Shown here piece by piece: positions 10,422 through 21,114 of a DNA stretch of 27,247 nt. Source of the stretch: Neelides folsomi (Eukaryota; Arthropoda; Collembola; Neelipleona; Neelidae). The translations under genes and the position numbers were made by a program. Positions within the stretch are counted from its first letter, which is position 1. Every line of letters begins with the position of its first letter. Under the pieces are notes generated by a model. The model was not told the DNA's origin. It worked only from the letters and a program-made list of their open reading frames with translations, and did no database searches. The stretch lies in NCBI GenBank assembly GCA_034687125.1, contig JAQGBZ010000609.1, forward strand, positions 1 to 27,247. The letters are read 5' to 3'.

Positions 10422-10664
10422 ATTGCAATTGCACATATTAAGTGATATTTATTATTTTTATAATTATAAAAATACTGTCATTTATATTGAGGTAATTTAC
10501 AATTGTACTTATGGTTAAAGTAATATTACCAGTTTAACATCAAGAATACCAATATATCAAAAATAATATTGAACAAACTTTTTGAACTTTTCAGAAAATT
10601 AATATTAAATGTAAGTAAGCATTCAAACAATTGAAACAAATATCATTAATGTTTTTAATTTTCC

Positions 10665-13403
10665 CTACATGTATTCTTCAATAATAAAGTCAGCCGCGAG
10701 TCTTCCAATCATCATGCAAGTCGGATGATTAATTGACGCATGTTTTGCTTGAAGCACAGAACCATCAACAATACGCAAATTCTTAGTATAAAAAACTCTA
10801 AATAAAAAATAAAATATTTTATTTAAAATTTAATAAAATCACAATTAGTATTAAGTTAATAAATTATAAAGTCATTAAAGTTAACCTTAATCTGTTATCC
10901 ACAACAGCTTGTGGATCCGAATGTCTTCCCATTGGAGCAGTTCCTGAATATTCGTACGATGTGTAAACTGTATGTCTCGCTAAACACTCCCAATAACTTT
11001 CGCTTTTAAATTCCACGTGTTCACATCCCGGGTATGGCGTTGGAACCAAACGGCCATTGATTCTCTTAAACGCATTTGTTTCTTCAACAAGACGATTAGC
11101 CAAAGCAAGACCTAAAACGCATTAAATTAATATTAAAAATTTATACACAGATTTAATTATATTACAATTAAAATATAATCAGCTTTGTCTTATTAATAAT
11201 TAAAAACCTTCTGTAATGACTTTAACGTCTCTTGGGTCTTGTAAATATCTTGGATCAATGAGCGGATCATCTAAAGGATTTGCACTTCTTAGTTTCACTG
11301 TTCCATATCCAAATGGCTTTGTCACCATGATGGCTTGAATCATGGAATCCATTCCAAGTGTTCTTCTAAAATATTCCAATTGCTCTTCGCGATTGTTCAT
11401 TTGATCCCTAAAGAGATTCAACTCAACGGCGGAGATCGAAGCGGCAAAAACGTAACAATGCATATCAGGATCATTTGGAAGTCCCTGTCTCCTCCATTTG
11501 GAACCTTCAGACTCAATTGTAAACGTTGCATCAAGCGGAGGAGTTGCGATTGTTCCACGCCCGTAAACAAACCAATCGTAAAAAGTTTTCGCAGCCAAAT
11601 CTCTATCTGTGTTGAAACTGTGTCCATCGTCCATTAAGAAAGAATTAATTGATCCGTATTTGTCTTGAAGGGCTTGTCCAACAGGTAATTCAACCCTTGG
11701 TTCAATCTATGTAAATATAAAATTAATAGTTTAAATTAAATATATTTGTTTAATTAAAAAATTAATTTTTATATTTTCATTTTATATTTTCATAAAAATT
11801 GTAAACTCACTCCAAATTCTTTTAATTGGTCAAATGGTCCAATTCCGGAAAGCATTAAGAGTTTGGGAGTTTGAATTGCTCCAGCACTTAAAATGACTTC
11901 TTTTCTTGCAAAAGCTTGATAGGTTTTTCCATGTCGAATGAATTCAACTCCATAAGCCGTATTGTGTCCGTCCATGAGGATTTTGCTAGCTTGAGAAAAC
12001 TTAAGAATTGTTAATCGCTTTCCATTTCTCTTTATTGCTGGCTTCAAGAATCCATCATAAGTCGTCCATCTTCGGCCTTTTTTAACCATAAAGTCAGATT
12101 TGGAAAATCCTATAAAATACAAAAAATTCACAAAATTTGTACCAACTTTAATTCAACCATGTCATAAGACTTATCAGTTTGCATTTTTAATTGTTACTAT
12201 TATATCTATATTATAGAAGTAATTAATTTAACATAAACATAATAGCTACAATACTTGTATTTATATAGCAAATAGGAAACAAAGTAGTATAACGAAAAAT
12301 CCATATAAAAATTAAAATGTTTAAAATCTTACCATCGGTTAAAGGTCCGTATGCATTTGGATCTCTAATTCTATATCCCAATTCCTGAGCAGCTTCAAGG
12401 TAATTGTCAATAAACGGCACAACTTGGGTTTTTTCAATGCTTTGTCCGCCTCCTTGGCCATGGCCTGATCAAAAAAATTATCAAATAAAAATCGATACTT
12501 TATATACAAAACATAATTAAGGAACTTATATCTAATATGTATAGTATATGAATTAAATCTAGGTATATTACATGTAACAATAATACTATAATTTCATCTT
12601 GAATCATTAATAAGAATTAAATTATTTGTGAAATACCGCCGTAATATCCTTTGTAATCTTCATTAACTTCGTAATACTTCAGAACATTGTTCATTGACCA
12701 ATATGGGTCATTAAACATTTCAGCATAATGGTCAAATCTCTGAACGTTCCCTCTGAGGTAAATCAATGGACTGATAATACTTGAACCTCCCAACCCTTTA
12801 CCGGAAGGCCACAAGGAAATCTAAAATATTTACATTTTATTTTAAATAATTATTTAAATCAGAATCACTTTCTATTATTTGTGCATTTAACATCATAGTT
12901 ATAATTTAATAATGTTTAAAAGATTTTTAAACAATTACATTGTGTCGTTTTCCAAAGTTGGCATGTGATTGAGGAACCATTTTATAGTTCCAATCATTGC
13001 CTTCGTTTTTCATTAAATGGAAAGCGAGTTTGGGAAATCTTGTCAATGCATTTGGAGTTCCACCGGCTTCAATAAGAAGGACACTAAAGACATCGGACAA
13101 ACGACTGGCCAAAACGGACCCGGAAACTCCTCCACCAACTATAAAATTCACGTTATATTATTATTAAAGAGCCTATGAAGAAAATAAGACTGGGCACTTT
13201 TAGTTTAATTTGGATTAGAATTGATAATTGTAATTAAACTCACCAACGATGAAATCGTAACTATGAGGTTCTTCTGAAAATGGTCGCATTGTATCCTTCA
13301 TTGATTCTCTATTGAATGAAGCGAAAATAATGGCGTGCATAATTGTGACCACAGCACTTAGGGGAACTTCCCCAATGGGATAATTAAGAATATTGAAAAC
13401 CAT
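10665..13403 (-). CDS. GMC-family FAD oxidoreductase with altered active site
   Basis: Flavin enzyme of the glucose-methanol-choline family, which oxidises alcohol groups on sugars, ecdysone and other substrates in arthropods. Coding exons: 13403-13244, 13138-12939, 12820-12637, 12464-12333, 12109-11811, 11706-11208, 11111-10886, 10797-10665. All junctions are GT-AG, all phases agree, and the 1833 nt give 610 aa plus stop, a normal length. A hydrophobic segment (about residues 12-30) may be a signal sequence. FIVVGGGVSGSVLASRLSD (51-69) is the FAD-binding Rossmann loop. WPSGKGLGGSS (124-134) and GAIQTPKLLMLSGIG (302-316) are GMC signatures 1 and 2. SGTAPMGRHSDPQAVVD (547 on) is the C-terminal domain. 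Oddities: the usual YHPVGT motif reads YEYSGT, so the catalytic His is Glu545; the NLQDH motif reads ALQDK (337-341); and the final SGNTNAPT region reads HASINHPT. Fold certain; activity and substrate unknown. Confidence 0.93.
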
Positions 13404-13417
13404 TTTCTCAAATTGAT

Positions 13418-13510
13418 CTATCAAATTTATTAAAGAGAATTTTATTTTTTGGCATTTAGGTATATTAAAAATCAAGACTTATAATAAATATTAAAAGAAA
13501 GAATCTTACC
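13418..13510 (-). other. 5' UTR intron and upstream exon end of the GMC gene
   Basis: A strong donor AAG|GTAAGA lies at 13510/13509 and an acceptor TTTGATAG at 13418, 15 bp before the start ATG at 13401-13403. The 92-bp span fits the gene's other introns. The sequence before the donor has no long open frame, so it would be a non-coding first exon. No in-frame ATG precedes the chosen start within the exon from 13417. Confidence 0.5.
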
Positions 13511-13702
13511 TTATTTACGGTGTAATGATTTTGTTATATAATAATTTTTATTCTTCCGTTTTATGAGAATTCCAATACCAATTTATTATTTTATTAAATT
13601 TTGAACATTATAAACTATCACGTTCACAAGTAAAGCACTTGATAACTATTACTATCGAGAAATTTATAACTACTAAAACAGTCACATTGGCACGCATAAA
13701 CA

Positions 13703-13710
13703 TTTATATA
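13703..13710 (-). promoter_or_regulatory. Possible TATA box of the GMC gene
   Basis: On the minus strand the sequence reads TATATAAA, about 195 bp upstream of the donor that ends the proposed first exon. It would give a 5' UTR exon of about 160 bases. In such AT-rich DNA this match is weak evidence. Confidence 0.2.
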
Positions 13711-14090
13711 CAACGTTTAAAAAAATATAGGCAGCTTATGTACATGGCAAATGGTATATCATAACAAGTTGTTTCATTGTATTATTGAAACTACTTTTTC
13801 TTAACTATGAATTTCATTGTATAGCTTCTTCAGAGGAGAGTTTTTAACTAACTATTACTACATTTACTTACTCAAGTAAAAAATATTAAACTTTTTAATT
13901 TACTTAATTTACATTCTTGATTTATTAATTGACAAAAAATTAAATTTAGTTTCCGTGTAGGTTACTGATTCACACGTGCGTAAGTATTAAAGATACACGA
14001 AAGAAAGTTGTTTGTATGTAAATACATAATTACGATTAGTTGTAATGCATGTAAGTCAAGTATGTGCATATGTTATGCACTAAGTAAATT
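13711..14090. other. Intergenic DNA upstream of the GMC gene
   Basis: AT-rich, with no gene, RNA or repeat recognised. It separates the GMC gene from the nested foldback region. Confidence 0.4.
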
Positions 14091-14216
14091 GTACAGGGTA
14101 TTAACTTATTTTATTATTATAATTAAACATTTCTTAAATTAGCCTTAGTTTAAATGGAATCTGCATATGGATACAATTCAAAAGTTGCTTTTGTGGCCAA
14201 TATGAACATTAGTTGA

Positions 14217-15312
14217 CTGGACTTTACTTTACGGAAAATATACATGCTGACTCCAAGCAAATACATGCTGCTCCATACTACTCCATGGAGCGCTCCATGA
14301 CTCCATACAATTTTTAATGTAAATTTCGCTATACCAAAACTCAAATGACTTCATGACTCCATGATTGCTCCATTGACTCAATGGAGTCACAACTTCATGC
14401 ACTCCATGCAAAATGACTCCATTTTGGACTACATTGACTTTGGACTACATACAACTAAAAATGACTCCACTTTTGACTCCATGAATTCATGATGACTCCA
14501 TGCAGCCCAATGACTCCATGCACCCAAATGGCTCCAAAGAGTCAAATGACTCCATACAGCCAAATGACTCCATGCACCCAAATGACTCCAAAGAGTCAAA
14601 TGACTCCATACAGCCAAATGACTCCATGGAGTCAAATTACTCCATGCAGCCAAATACCTCCATGCATCCAAATGACTCCATGCAGCCAAATGATTTCATG
14701 CATCCAAATGACTCCAAGGAGTCAAATGGCTCCATACAGCCAAATGACTCCATGGAGTCAAATTACTCCATGCAGCCAAATGATTCCATGCATCCAAATG
14801 ACTCCATGCACCCAAATGATTTCATGCACCCAAATGACTCCATGCAGCCAAATGACTCTATTTATTTTATCAATTATTAGGCTCAAATATTATTTTGCGA
14901 TAATATAATTACTTTTTACAAAAGGCGGTCATTATAAGATATAGAAAATGAATATTTTTAAAGCCACAAAATATAATACTTACCCCGCCAGTTTGTTGTA
15001 TCGAGTCATTTGGCTGCTTATAGCAATATGGCTGCATGGAGTCATTTGGTTTCCATTGAGTCATCATGTATTCATGGAGTCAAAAGTGGAGTTATTTTTA
15101 GTTGCATGGAGTCAATGTAGTCCAAAGTGGAGCCATTTTGCATGGAGTGCATGGAGTTGTGACTCCATGTAGTCAATTGAGTTTTGTTATAGCGAAATTT
15201 ACATTAAAAATTGTATGGAGTCATGGAACGCTCCATGGAGTAGTATGGAGCAACATGTATTTGCTTGGAGCCAACATGTATACATGGAGTTTTTCCGTAA
15301 AGTAAAGTCCAG
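14217..15312. mobile_element. Foldback element with long inverted arms
   Basis: The ends are inverted copies: ctggactttactttacgg starts at 14217, and its complement ends at 15312. The match continues with some differences for about 280-300 bp on each side (left to about 14510, right from about 15020), including the shared block aatttttaatgtaaatttcg and many ctccatg words. The centre has a tandem array (next entry) and about 125 bp of unique AT-rich DNA. Long imperfect arms enclosing tandem repeats are the design of foldback (FB/Galileo-like) transposons. There is no transposase. No clean target duplication is visible; ttagttga on the left and ttagttat on the right lie close to the ends. Confidence 0.75.
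14492..14859 (+). repeat. 18-bp tandem array, about 20 copies
   Basis: The monomer is atgactccatgcagccaa with variants: positions 10-17 alternate among tgcagcca, tgcaccca, tacagcca, aagagtca and tggagtca. A higher-order unit of three monomers (54 bp) repeats at the left end. As 18 is a multiple of three, stop-free frames cross the array on both strands (six-residue repeats such as NDSMQP, and Trp-rich repeats on the minus strand). These frames contain no domain and start and end in the array, so I treat the array as non-coding. Confidence 0.85.
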
Positions 15313-15722
15313 CTCTTTAGTTATCTTAGCGTTTTAGAACGAATGGAACTATAGAGCTATCACTGTTGTGAATTGTGAATTGCCATTTATAATATTTATT
15401 ATTGCTATTCCTTACATTCTCGCTTAGGCACCTCAAACTTCACAGTTCTTCATTAAGAAATATGTATATCTAATGCTGCCATTATTAGAAAGAAAAAAGC
15501 ATGTAAAAAATAACAATTTTTTTTATAAATTTCCATATCATTTTCATTATCCCTTTATCCACACTCATTTGGTGGAAATATTGTAGTATAGGTAAGTATA
15601 CATATAAGATAAATTTTGTAAAAAAATTTAATTTAAGTAAGTAGGTATTAATTAAATATTCAATGAAACTCTGATCTTAAGACTTAAAACATTTACTAAC
15701 TATTATAGTGAATACCCTGTAC

Positions 15723-16879
15723 AAGCAATATAAAGAATTAAATACATAACATGATGATATCCTTTTGCTGCTTGAACCTAATAAAAATTCAAGTTGCATT
15801 TTGGCGCATAAGTATTAAGCACAATGTGTAAATTATGGTGAATGTATAAATTAACTCATTTCTGAGTTCATGCCAAGATATGTTTTATAGATTTAAGTAT
15901 TCATCATCAGCTCCATATGCACTTTATGTATTAAAGGACAAAAGTGTGTTATTTTTTATATAAAAAAGCATTATGAAATATGACATGAATCATATAAAAT
16001 ACATTTTTTACGCATTGCATTGTGAGTAAAATAACCGGAACTCGAAAGTGAAGTTTTGATGGAAAATAGAAAGCTCGATCACAAGTAAATGTATGAAATG
16101 CATAATCGTTAATCTTCAACGTTGATCTCTGATATTTTTTTAATGCGATTTATAAATTCTATACAGCTAAATTTTAATTCTAAGGAGGTTTCCTTGAAAG
16201 TTTGATCAAAGGTGAATTAGAATAAGGTTGGGCATTATTTTAATGGCAGATGTATTTTCATGTGTGTGCACACCGTACACAGTGTAATAAGTAGTAACAA
16301 ACTAGCTTACTTGTAAAAGTTTGAAACCAATTACTTATTTCTCGACCACCCATTAAATATACAACTAGGTAAACTTATTTAAATACTTAAGAGTTTTGAA
16401 CTATCTTTATTGGAGCAAATTAGAAAAGTTATCATTATTGACTTTATTCTAATGATATTAGATGAAAAATTCATTCTAGATATATTAATAAATGCACAAC
16501 ACACTTAAGTTTACACTTACCATATAATTTTAATATTCATCATTAATAATAGCAATTCATCATTAATAGTAAAATTAATTAATATGAAATTAACGATGAG
16601 AAAAAGTAGGTTTCATATAAATAGTCTTATAGTTTATCCAAATATTATTCATGTCATGATCATGATAGATTTTTTAGACTTTGAAATATATGCTCTGAAA
16701 GTGAATGTGATTGAGTAATAATTATTTGTTTTGACCAATGAAATTCATATTATGTTTATTAAATATTGGAAATAAAGTTGAGGAAAAAGTATGTGTTGTT
16801 TAAAGGTACCAAATAATTAATATAAGTTAATTGTAATTAATTTAAAACTAAATCTAATTCAAAATAAATCGCTTTAAGA
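15723..16879. other. Intergenic DNA, no gene recognised
   Basis: AT-rich with stops in all frames. No exon with splice sites and recognisable protein, no RNA gene and no transposon terminus was found. Confidence 0.45.
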
Positions 16880-17640
16880 TGTTCCAATCTTTATATACAT
16901 TATATAATAAAACTAAAAATGAAAATTTTTTTGAAACATATGGCAATAATATAACATTACAGTTTGATATCTGACAGTAAAAAATCTACCGATTTTTAAC
17001 CCTATACTTATTTCCTATTAGGAATTTTTTATTAATAAACAAAGAGGTGTATTTGTAAATATAACAAGGTGGCAAATAAATTATAAAAAGGTTAACAATA
17101 TTTACTGCAATGAAAAATATTGGAATAAATAAATATTCATTGAAAGCAATTAAATAAAAGAAATGAATTGTGCCAACACCTAAAAAAACAAGTATATAAA
17201 AAATATTTTAATATTGAATTGAATAACCAAAAAACTGCTTTGAATTGTTCCATTAACATATACACAGCACTGTATTCCATTTTTAATTGAATATATTTCT
17301 CTAAATTCATTTCAATTTCATCCGCCTTAACCTTAATCCTGAAAAGTAATTGTAAATTAGAGTAATTATAATTAAGTAATCATTTTAAAATTTATAAACA
17401 AACAAAACACAAAAACATTGCAGATGTTAAATAATAAAATAGTTAATTACCTACATTATGTTTTTTAAGAAAGAAATTATGATGTAATAATGCAAAGAAT
17501 AAATCCATAAAATTATACAAGATAGGAAAATCGTATTGAAACAATGCATGAATTCGATTAAAATTAAGAAACAATGCAAATAAATACTTTGACAGTGTAT
17601 TGGACATAATGAATATATAAAGAGAACATATGTTGGATCG
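16880..17640 (+). repeat. Segmental duplication, copy 1 (uninterrupted)
   Basis: Blocks of this stretch recur in the same order at 19860-20137 and 21481-21905. Shared words include taataaaactaaaaatg with ataacattacagttt (about 16906-16965), tattgaattgaat followed by ccattaac, aaagaaattat..gt.taat.atgcaaag with cccataaaatt (about 17470-17520), and gttggatcg near the end. The copies are clearly diverged, with many small indels, so the duplication is old. Neither copy holds a gene I can recognise. Confidence 0.65.
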
Positions 17641-17706
17641 ATTATATCATATAGGATGTTTGATTCAAGTTGATTAATGAATTTTTACTATATTATATAT
17701 GTTTGA

Positions 17707-18717
17707 TTATAATAATTTTTCTTTAAATGAACCTCCTTGGGCTTCAATGCACTTTTTGAGACGAGGTCTCCAGTTCTCAATTGCTGATCTAATTTTTTCC
17801 ATTGGAAAATTTTTCCATTCCGTACAAAAGGCTTTCTTGAGTGAATCCAACGTCGTATGGCCATTTGCATTGACTCTGGCTTCGAGCTGGTCCCAAATTG
17901 AGTAGTCGAGAGGATTGAGATCGGGAGAGGATGCAGGCCAGTCGTTTGAAGAGATGAATTCTGGGACATTGTCTTTCAACCATTGCTGAGTGACCTTTGA
18001 CTTGTGCGAGGGAGCCGAGTTTTGTTGGAAGACCCATGATTTTCCTTTGAAGAGAGATTTGGTCAGATGTTTTACAATCTTCTCGAGAATGGATTCCTTA
18101 TAAACCTTCGTGTTGACTTTCATCCCTTTCTCAACAAAATGCAATGGGGCTTTTCCTTCCCAACTTGCCCCAGCCCAAACCATAACACTCGCAGGTAAAT
18201 TTCTTCGTGGCTTAAGTTTTATGTGAAGGGGAATTGATTTAGCGCTTACTGCATAAATTTTGTTGTTTTGTGCATTGAATTTCTCTTCTACGGTTGAAAG
18301 CGCTTAAGTAATTTTTTGCATTTTTCGACCCTTCTTTCTTGATTTGTTTGTGAAACAAAATGTGTTTGCGAATATTTAAAGGCTTTCCAGCCTATGTCCC
18401 CATTAACCGTTTGTGCAAGGGTTGATTGAGCAATCTGCATTTTTTTGGCCAGTTTGCGAATTGAACTGGAAGATTTCTCTAAAAGCGCCTCTTTATTGAT
18501 TGAATCAATTTGGGTGTACTTACTTTCCGAGGCCTTTCAGATTTAGGCCTATCCTCAACATTCCCCAATTCTTGATACCGCTGAAGAGTCCTTTTAACAT
18601 ATCGTCCCGTCGTAAAAAGCTTTTTTTGGATAGCCTCTTGAGAATCTCCGTAACGATGCAAACGGATTATTACTCTTCCAATCTTAAATTTATTATGTCT
18701 CTTAAGCGTAATTTCAT
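17707..18717 (-). pseudogene. Dead mariner/maT-like transposase
   Basis: Tc1/mariner-superfamily transposase, which cuts and pastes its element at TA sites. An ATG at 18715-18717 leads to a helix-turn-helix N-terminus (LHRYGDSQEAIQKKLF, LQRYQELGNVEDRPKSERPRKV). The middle part (about 18190-18480) is shattered by frameshifts and has lost the first catalytic Asp. The C-terminal half is open from 18183: MVWAGASWEGKAPLHFVEKG, WVFQQNSAPSH, SPDLNPLDYSIWDQLE, ending at 17707. The second catalytic Asp (normally QQD) is Asn. The third acidic residue is the Asp of NPLDYS, 37 residues later, the DD37D spacing of maT-like elements. I found no terminal inverted repeats around it. Confidence 0.85.
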
Positions 18718-18729
18718 ATTTGCAATAAA

Positions 18730-19859
18730 CAACACAAGTTTAAGTATGCAAATTATTAAAATGATGTTACCTCACGATGTTCAGAGTGAAAGGTCCCTTC
18801 AATTTCAAGAAAAATTACCCCCGACAAAACTGTTTTTGTTAGGCATCAATTGCGCGCAAAAGATCACAATTATTCATAAACGTTTTACATATGCATGTTT
18901 ACGATGTTAAGATGTATGAATTGTAGACAAATATCAATAATATATTGAATAGAATAAAAGTAATTCCCTTATACCCATACTTGCCAAATCATTACGGTCA
19001 CCGATTAGGTAGATAAAATATTCCATTACGATTTATGTGAAAGTTTTTTGTTGATATAAACTAATTCCTTATTTGTTAATTGGAATGGAACAAAGCACAA
19101 TTGGGAAATAAATTTAATAAAATAATAAAAACTATTTATTTTCTTAGCAAACATTTCAAGTTTATTCAAATTCTTTTAATTTTTAAATCTTTCCTAATTC
19201 TTAATATAACACTTGAAAATTTCAATTTTAAAATGCATCGTTATACATACTATTTGAACCATAATAAAATGGGTTATTTAAATATCAAATTGTTTATTAA
19301 ATACAACAATTAAAGTAAACGATTTAAAAAGCAGGTAATCCTATTAAATTTCACTTCATTTATAATTGAAGAAATGACGTTTATTTTAAAATTAAAAGTT
19401 ATATAAAATTGGCCTTCCGCAGAAAGCCTCAATTAAAATTTCCCAAATAATTACTGTAATGAACGGGTAGCTTTTTATGTAATGAATTCCTCAAGACGGG
19501 CGAAATTGAGGCAAATACAAGTTAGGAGACACCCGACCTACAAGTAAGCCGCTCACTCAACCAACAAATTAGCAGATCCTTTTCCCTTTAACAGTATATG
19601 CCTATGATAGGATGTGAGATGAGATGATGAATATGAAAATGATGCAGAAATCCATAGAATTCTTTGTTATTTTTTATGTTTTGATATCCCTATGTTTACT
19701 TATTAAATAAAAGGTTTGTATATTTAAAATTCATGGATGGAATTTTGTGAATGTGATTGCTTAATTAAAAGTTGTAAATGTGTAATGTATGTTATAATTT
19801 GTTTAATGTTAACAATTGAGTGTTAAATTTCATTACATGTAATGTAAACGGAATTGGAA
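18730..19859. other. Intergenic DNA, no gene recognised
   Basis: Mostly AT-rich. It may include the missing terminus of the mariner-like element, which I could not find. A slightly less AT-rich patch at about 19480-19600 has no open frame or repeat that I recognise. Confidence 0.4.
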
Positions 19860-20137
19860 ATTTTATAAATTATTTAATAAAACTAAAAATGTAAAAATGC
19901 TTTCAAATATTTTGAAATAAGATAGCATTACAGTTTCCTATTTTTCTTTGTTAGGCCATGTGGAATCATTTATAACAATGAATTTAGCATTTATAAACTT
20001 TAAAGAGCATTTATAAATGATGCATGGAGGCATATATGCATAAAAAAGTTCGCAAAGATTGCTATAAAGCAGATTATAGGAATTATTAAATATTCATTCA
20101 AATTTTAGTATTGAATTGAATTGACCAGATTCGACTA
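19860..20137 (+). repeat. Segmental duplication, copy 2, left part
   Basis: Counterpart of about 16890-17225 (taataaaactaaaaatg, gcattacagttt, aaatattcatt, tattgaattgaatt). It stops at the TA (20136-20137) where the long-TIR element begins, and the same copy resumes at 21481. Confidence 0.6.
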
Positions 20138-20523
20138 ACATATCGCTATCTTGTAAAATTGAGGCTCCATGGAGCACCATGGTGCTCCATGGATCGAAAT
20201 TTAACTCCATGCTGTTTTCAATGTAAGTTTCCCTATCTTATAAAATTCCGCTTCATGGAGCATCATGTTGCTCCATGAATCGAAGCTCCATGGTGCTCCA
20301 TGCAAAAAAGCTCCATGTTGGTAAAAATCGCTCCTGAAAACTCCATGGTGCTCCACCTTTGCTCCTGAAACTCCATGGTTCTCCTAAATCTACATGGTGC
20401 TCCATGTAAAACACAAAATAGTTCTATTGCATTTAAAAATATCATAATTCCCCATTCACTGTAAAATGACAAAATGGGTTAAAATGAACCTCCGTTTATG
20501 AAACTCATGGTACTCGACAAATT
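20138..20523 (+). repeat. Left inverted arm (386 bp)
   Basis: Inverted counterpart of 21115-21480. It carries the extra 20 bases agcaccatggtgctccatgg near 20171-20191, which the right arm lacks; this looks like slippage within the ccatgg-rich sequence. Between 20263 and 20472 the two arms encode the same 69-codon frame, so they match throughout this part at protein level. Confidence 0.85.
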
Positions 20524-21105
20524 AGTAAATTAGTTGAAAGAGAAAGAGTTTTCATTATTAAAAAGTTCGCTGAAACGAAAAACGCTTCAGAAGTTGATAG
20601 ACGATGGTTTCCAAACCTTGCCTCTAAATAGCCACACAGTTGGTAGGTTAATGAGAAAATTTGAAGAAACAGGGAGTGTGTTAGACAAAAAAAACTGGGA
20701 GGCCAAAGACGGTCAGAGAGAATCTTGCGGTCTTAAAACAAAAAAATTGAAGAAAATCCTCTCGAACCGACCTCGGCAAAAAGATTGTCACTTGAGCTGA
20801 ATTTTAAGCGAACCTCCGTCCAACGTATGCTGAAAGATTTATCTTTTAAACCGTTTCATGCCACTTATGTCCAAGAACTGAAAGTTGGGGATCGTGCGAA
20901 AAGGATTGAATTTGCGAAACGATTTTTATCCATGGTGGATGCTGATCACTTTTTCCTCGATCTCATCATATGGTGTGATGAAGCTTGCTTTTGTCTCAAT
21001 GGGACTGTTAATCGGCATAACGAGGTATTTAGCTTTCTGCTTTCACTCTTTCGCCTCCCGCCTCCCCTCCAGCATATTGAACATTTTGGGACATATTGAA
21101 TCAAC
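20510..21105 (+). pseudogene. Truncated, frameshifted transposase inside the long-TIR element
   Basis: IS630/Tc1/mariner-type transposase remnant in three frames. The first (about 20510-20630) reads KLVERERVFIIKKFAETK and ASEVDRRWFPNLA, the N-terminal helix-turn-helix. The second (about 20630-20780) reads HTVGRLMRKFEETGSVLDK and LKKILSNRPRQK, the second HTH. The third (20785-21099) reads LELNFKRTSVQRMLKDLSF and FFLDLIIWCDEACFCLNG then VNRHN, the start of the catalytic domain, where the D of CDEA is the first catalytic acid. The sequence then runs into the right arm, so the second and third catalytic residues are deleted. The element is therefore a non-autonomous internal-deletion derivative. 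Confidence 0.85.
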
Positions 21106-21114
21106 CCAAATGAA

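Larger units (their letters stand above)
14091..15722. mobile_element. Outer element with 12-bp inverted termini
   Basis: gtacagggtatt at 14091-14102 is matched by its exact complement aataccctgtac at 15711-15722. The ends read TA-CAGGGTATT on both sides, which fits a Tc1/mariner-type element or MITE with TA target duplication. Between the ends lie about 115 bp, the complete foldback element 14217-15312, and about 400 bp of AT-rich sequence. Either this is a host MITE disrupted by the foldback element, or the two inverted sites match by chance. The 12-bp perfect match in inverse orientation favours the former. Confidence 0.45.

Noticed and set aside
13921..14090. Possible promoter-like or tRNA-like sequence upstream of the foldback region
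   Set aside because: No cloverleaf with conserved A and B boxes could be built; nothing beyond AT-rich DNA.
14489..14908. Overlapping open frames of 126-139 codons on the plus strand and 86 codons on the minus strand
   Set aside because: They only read the 18-bp tandem array, whose length is a multiple of three; the repeated hexapeptides have no domain and all frames end where the array ends.
17560..17640. actttgacagtgtattgg as a terminal repeat of the mariner-like element
   Set aside because: No inverted partner beyond 18717, and the stretch aligns with the segmental duplication copy near 21800-21890, so it predates the transposase.
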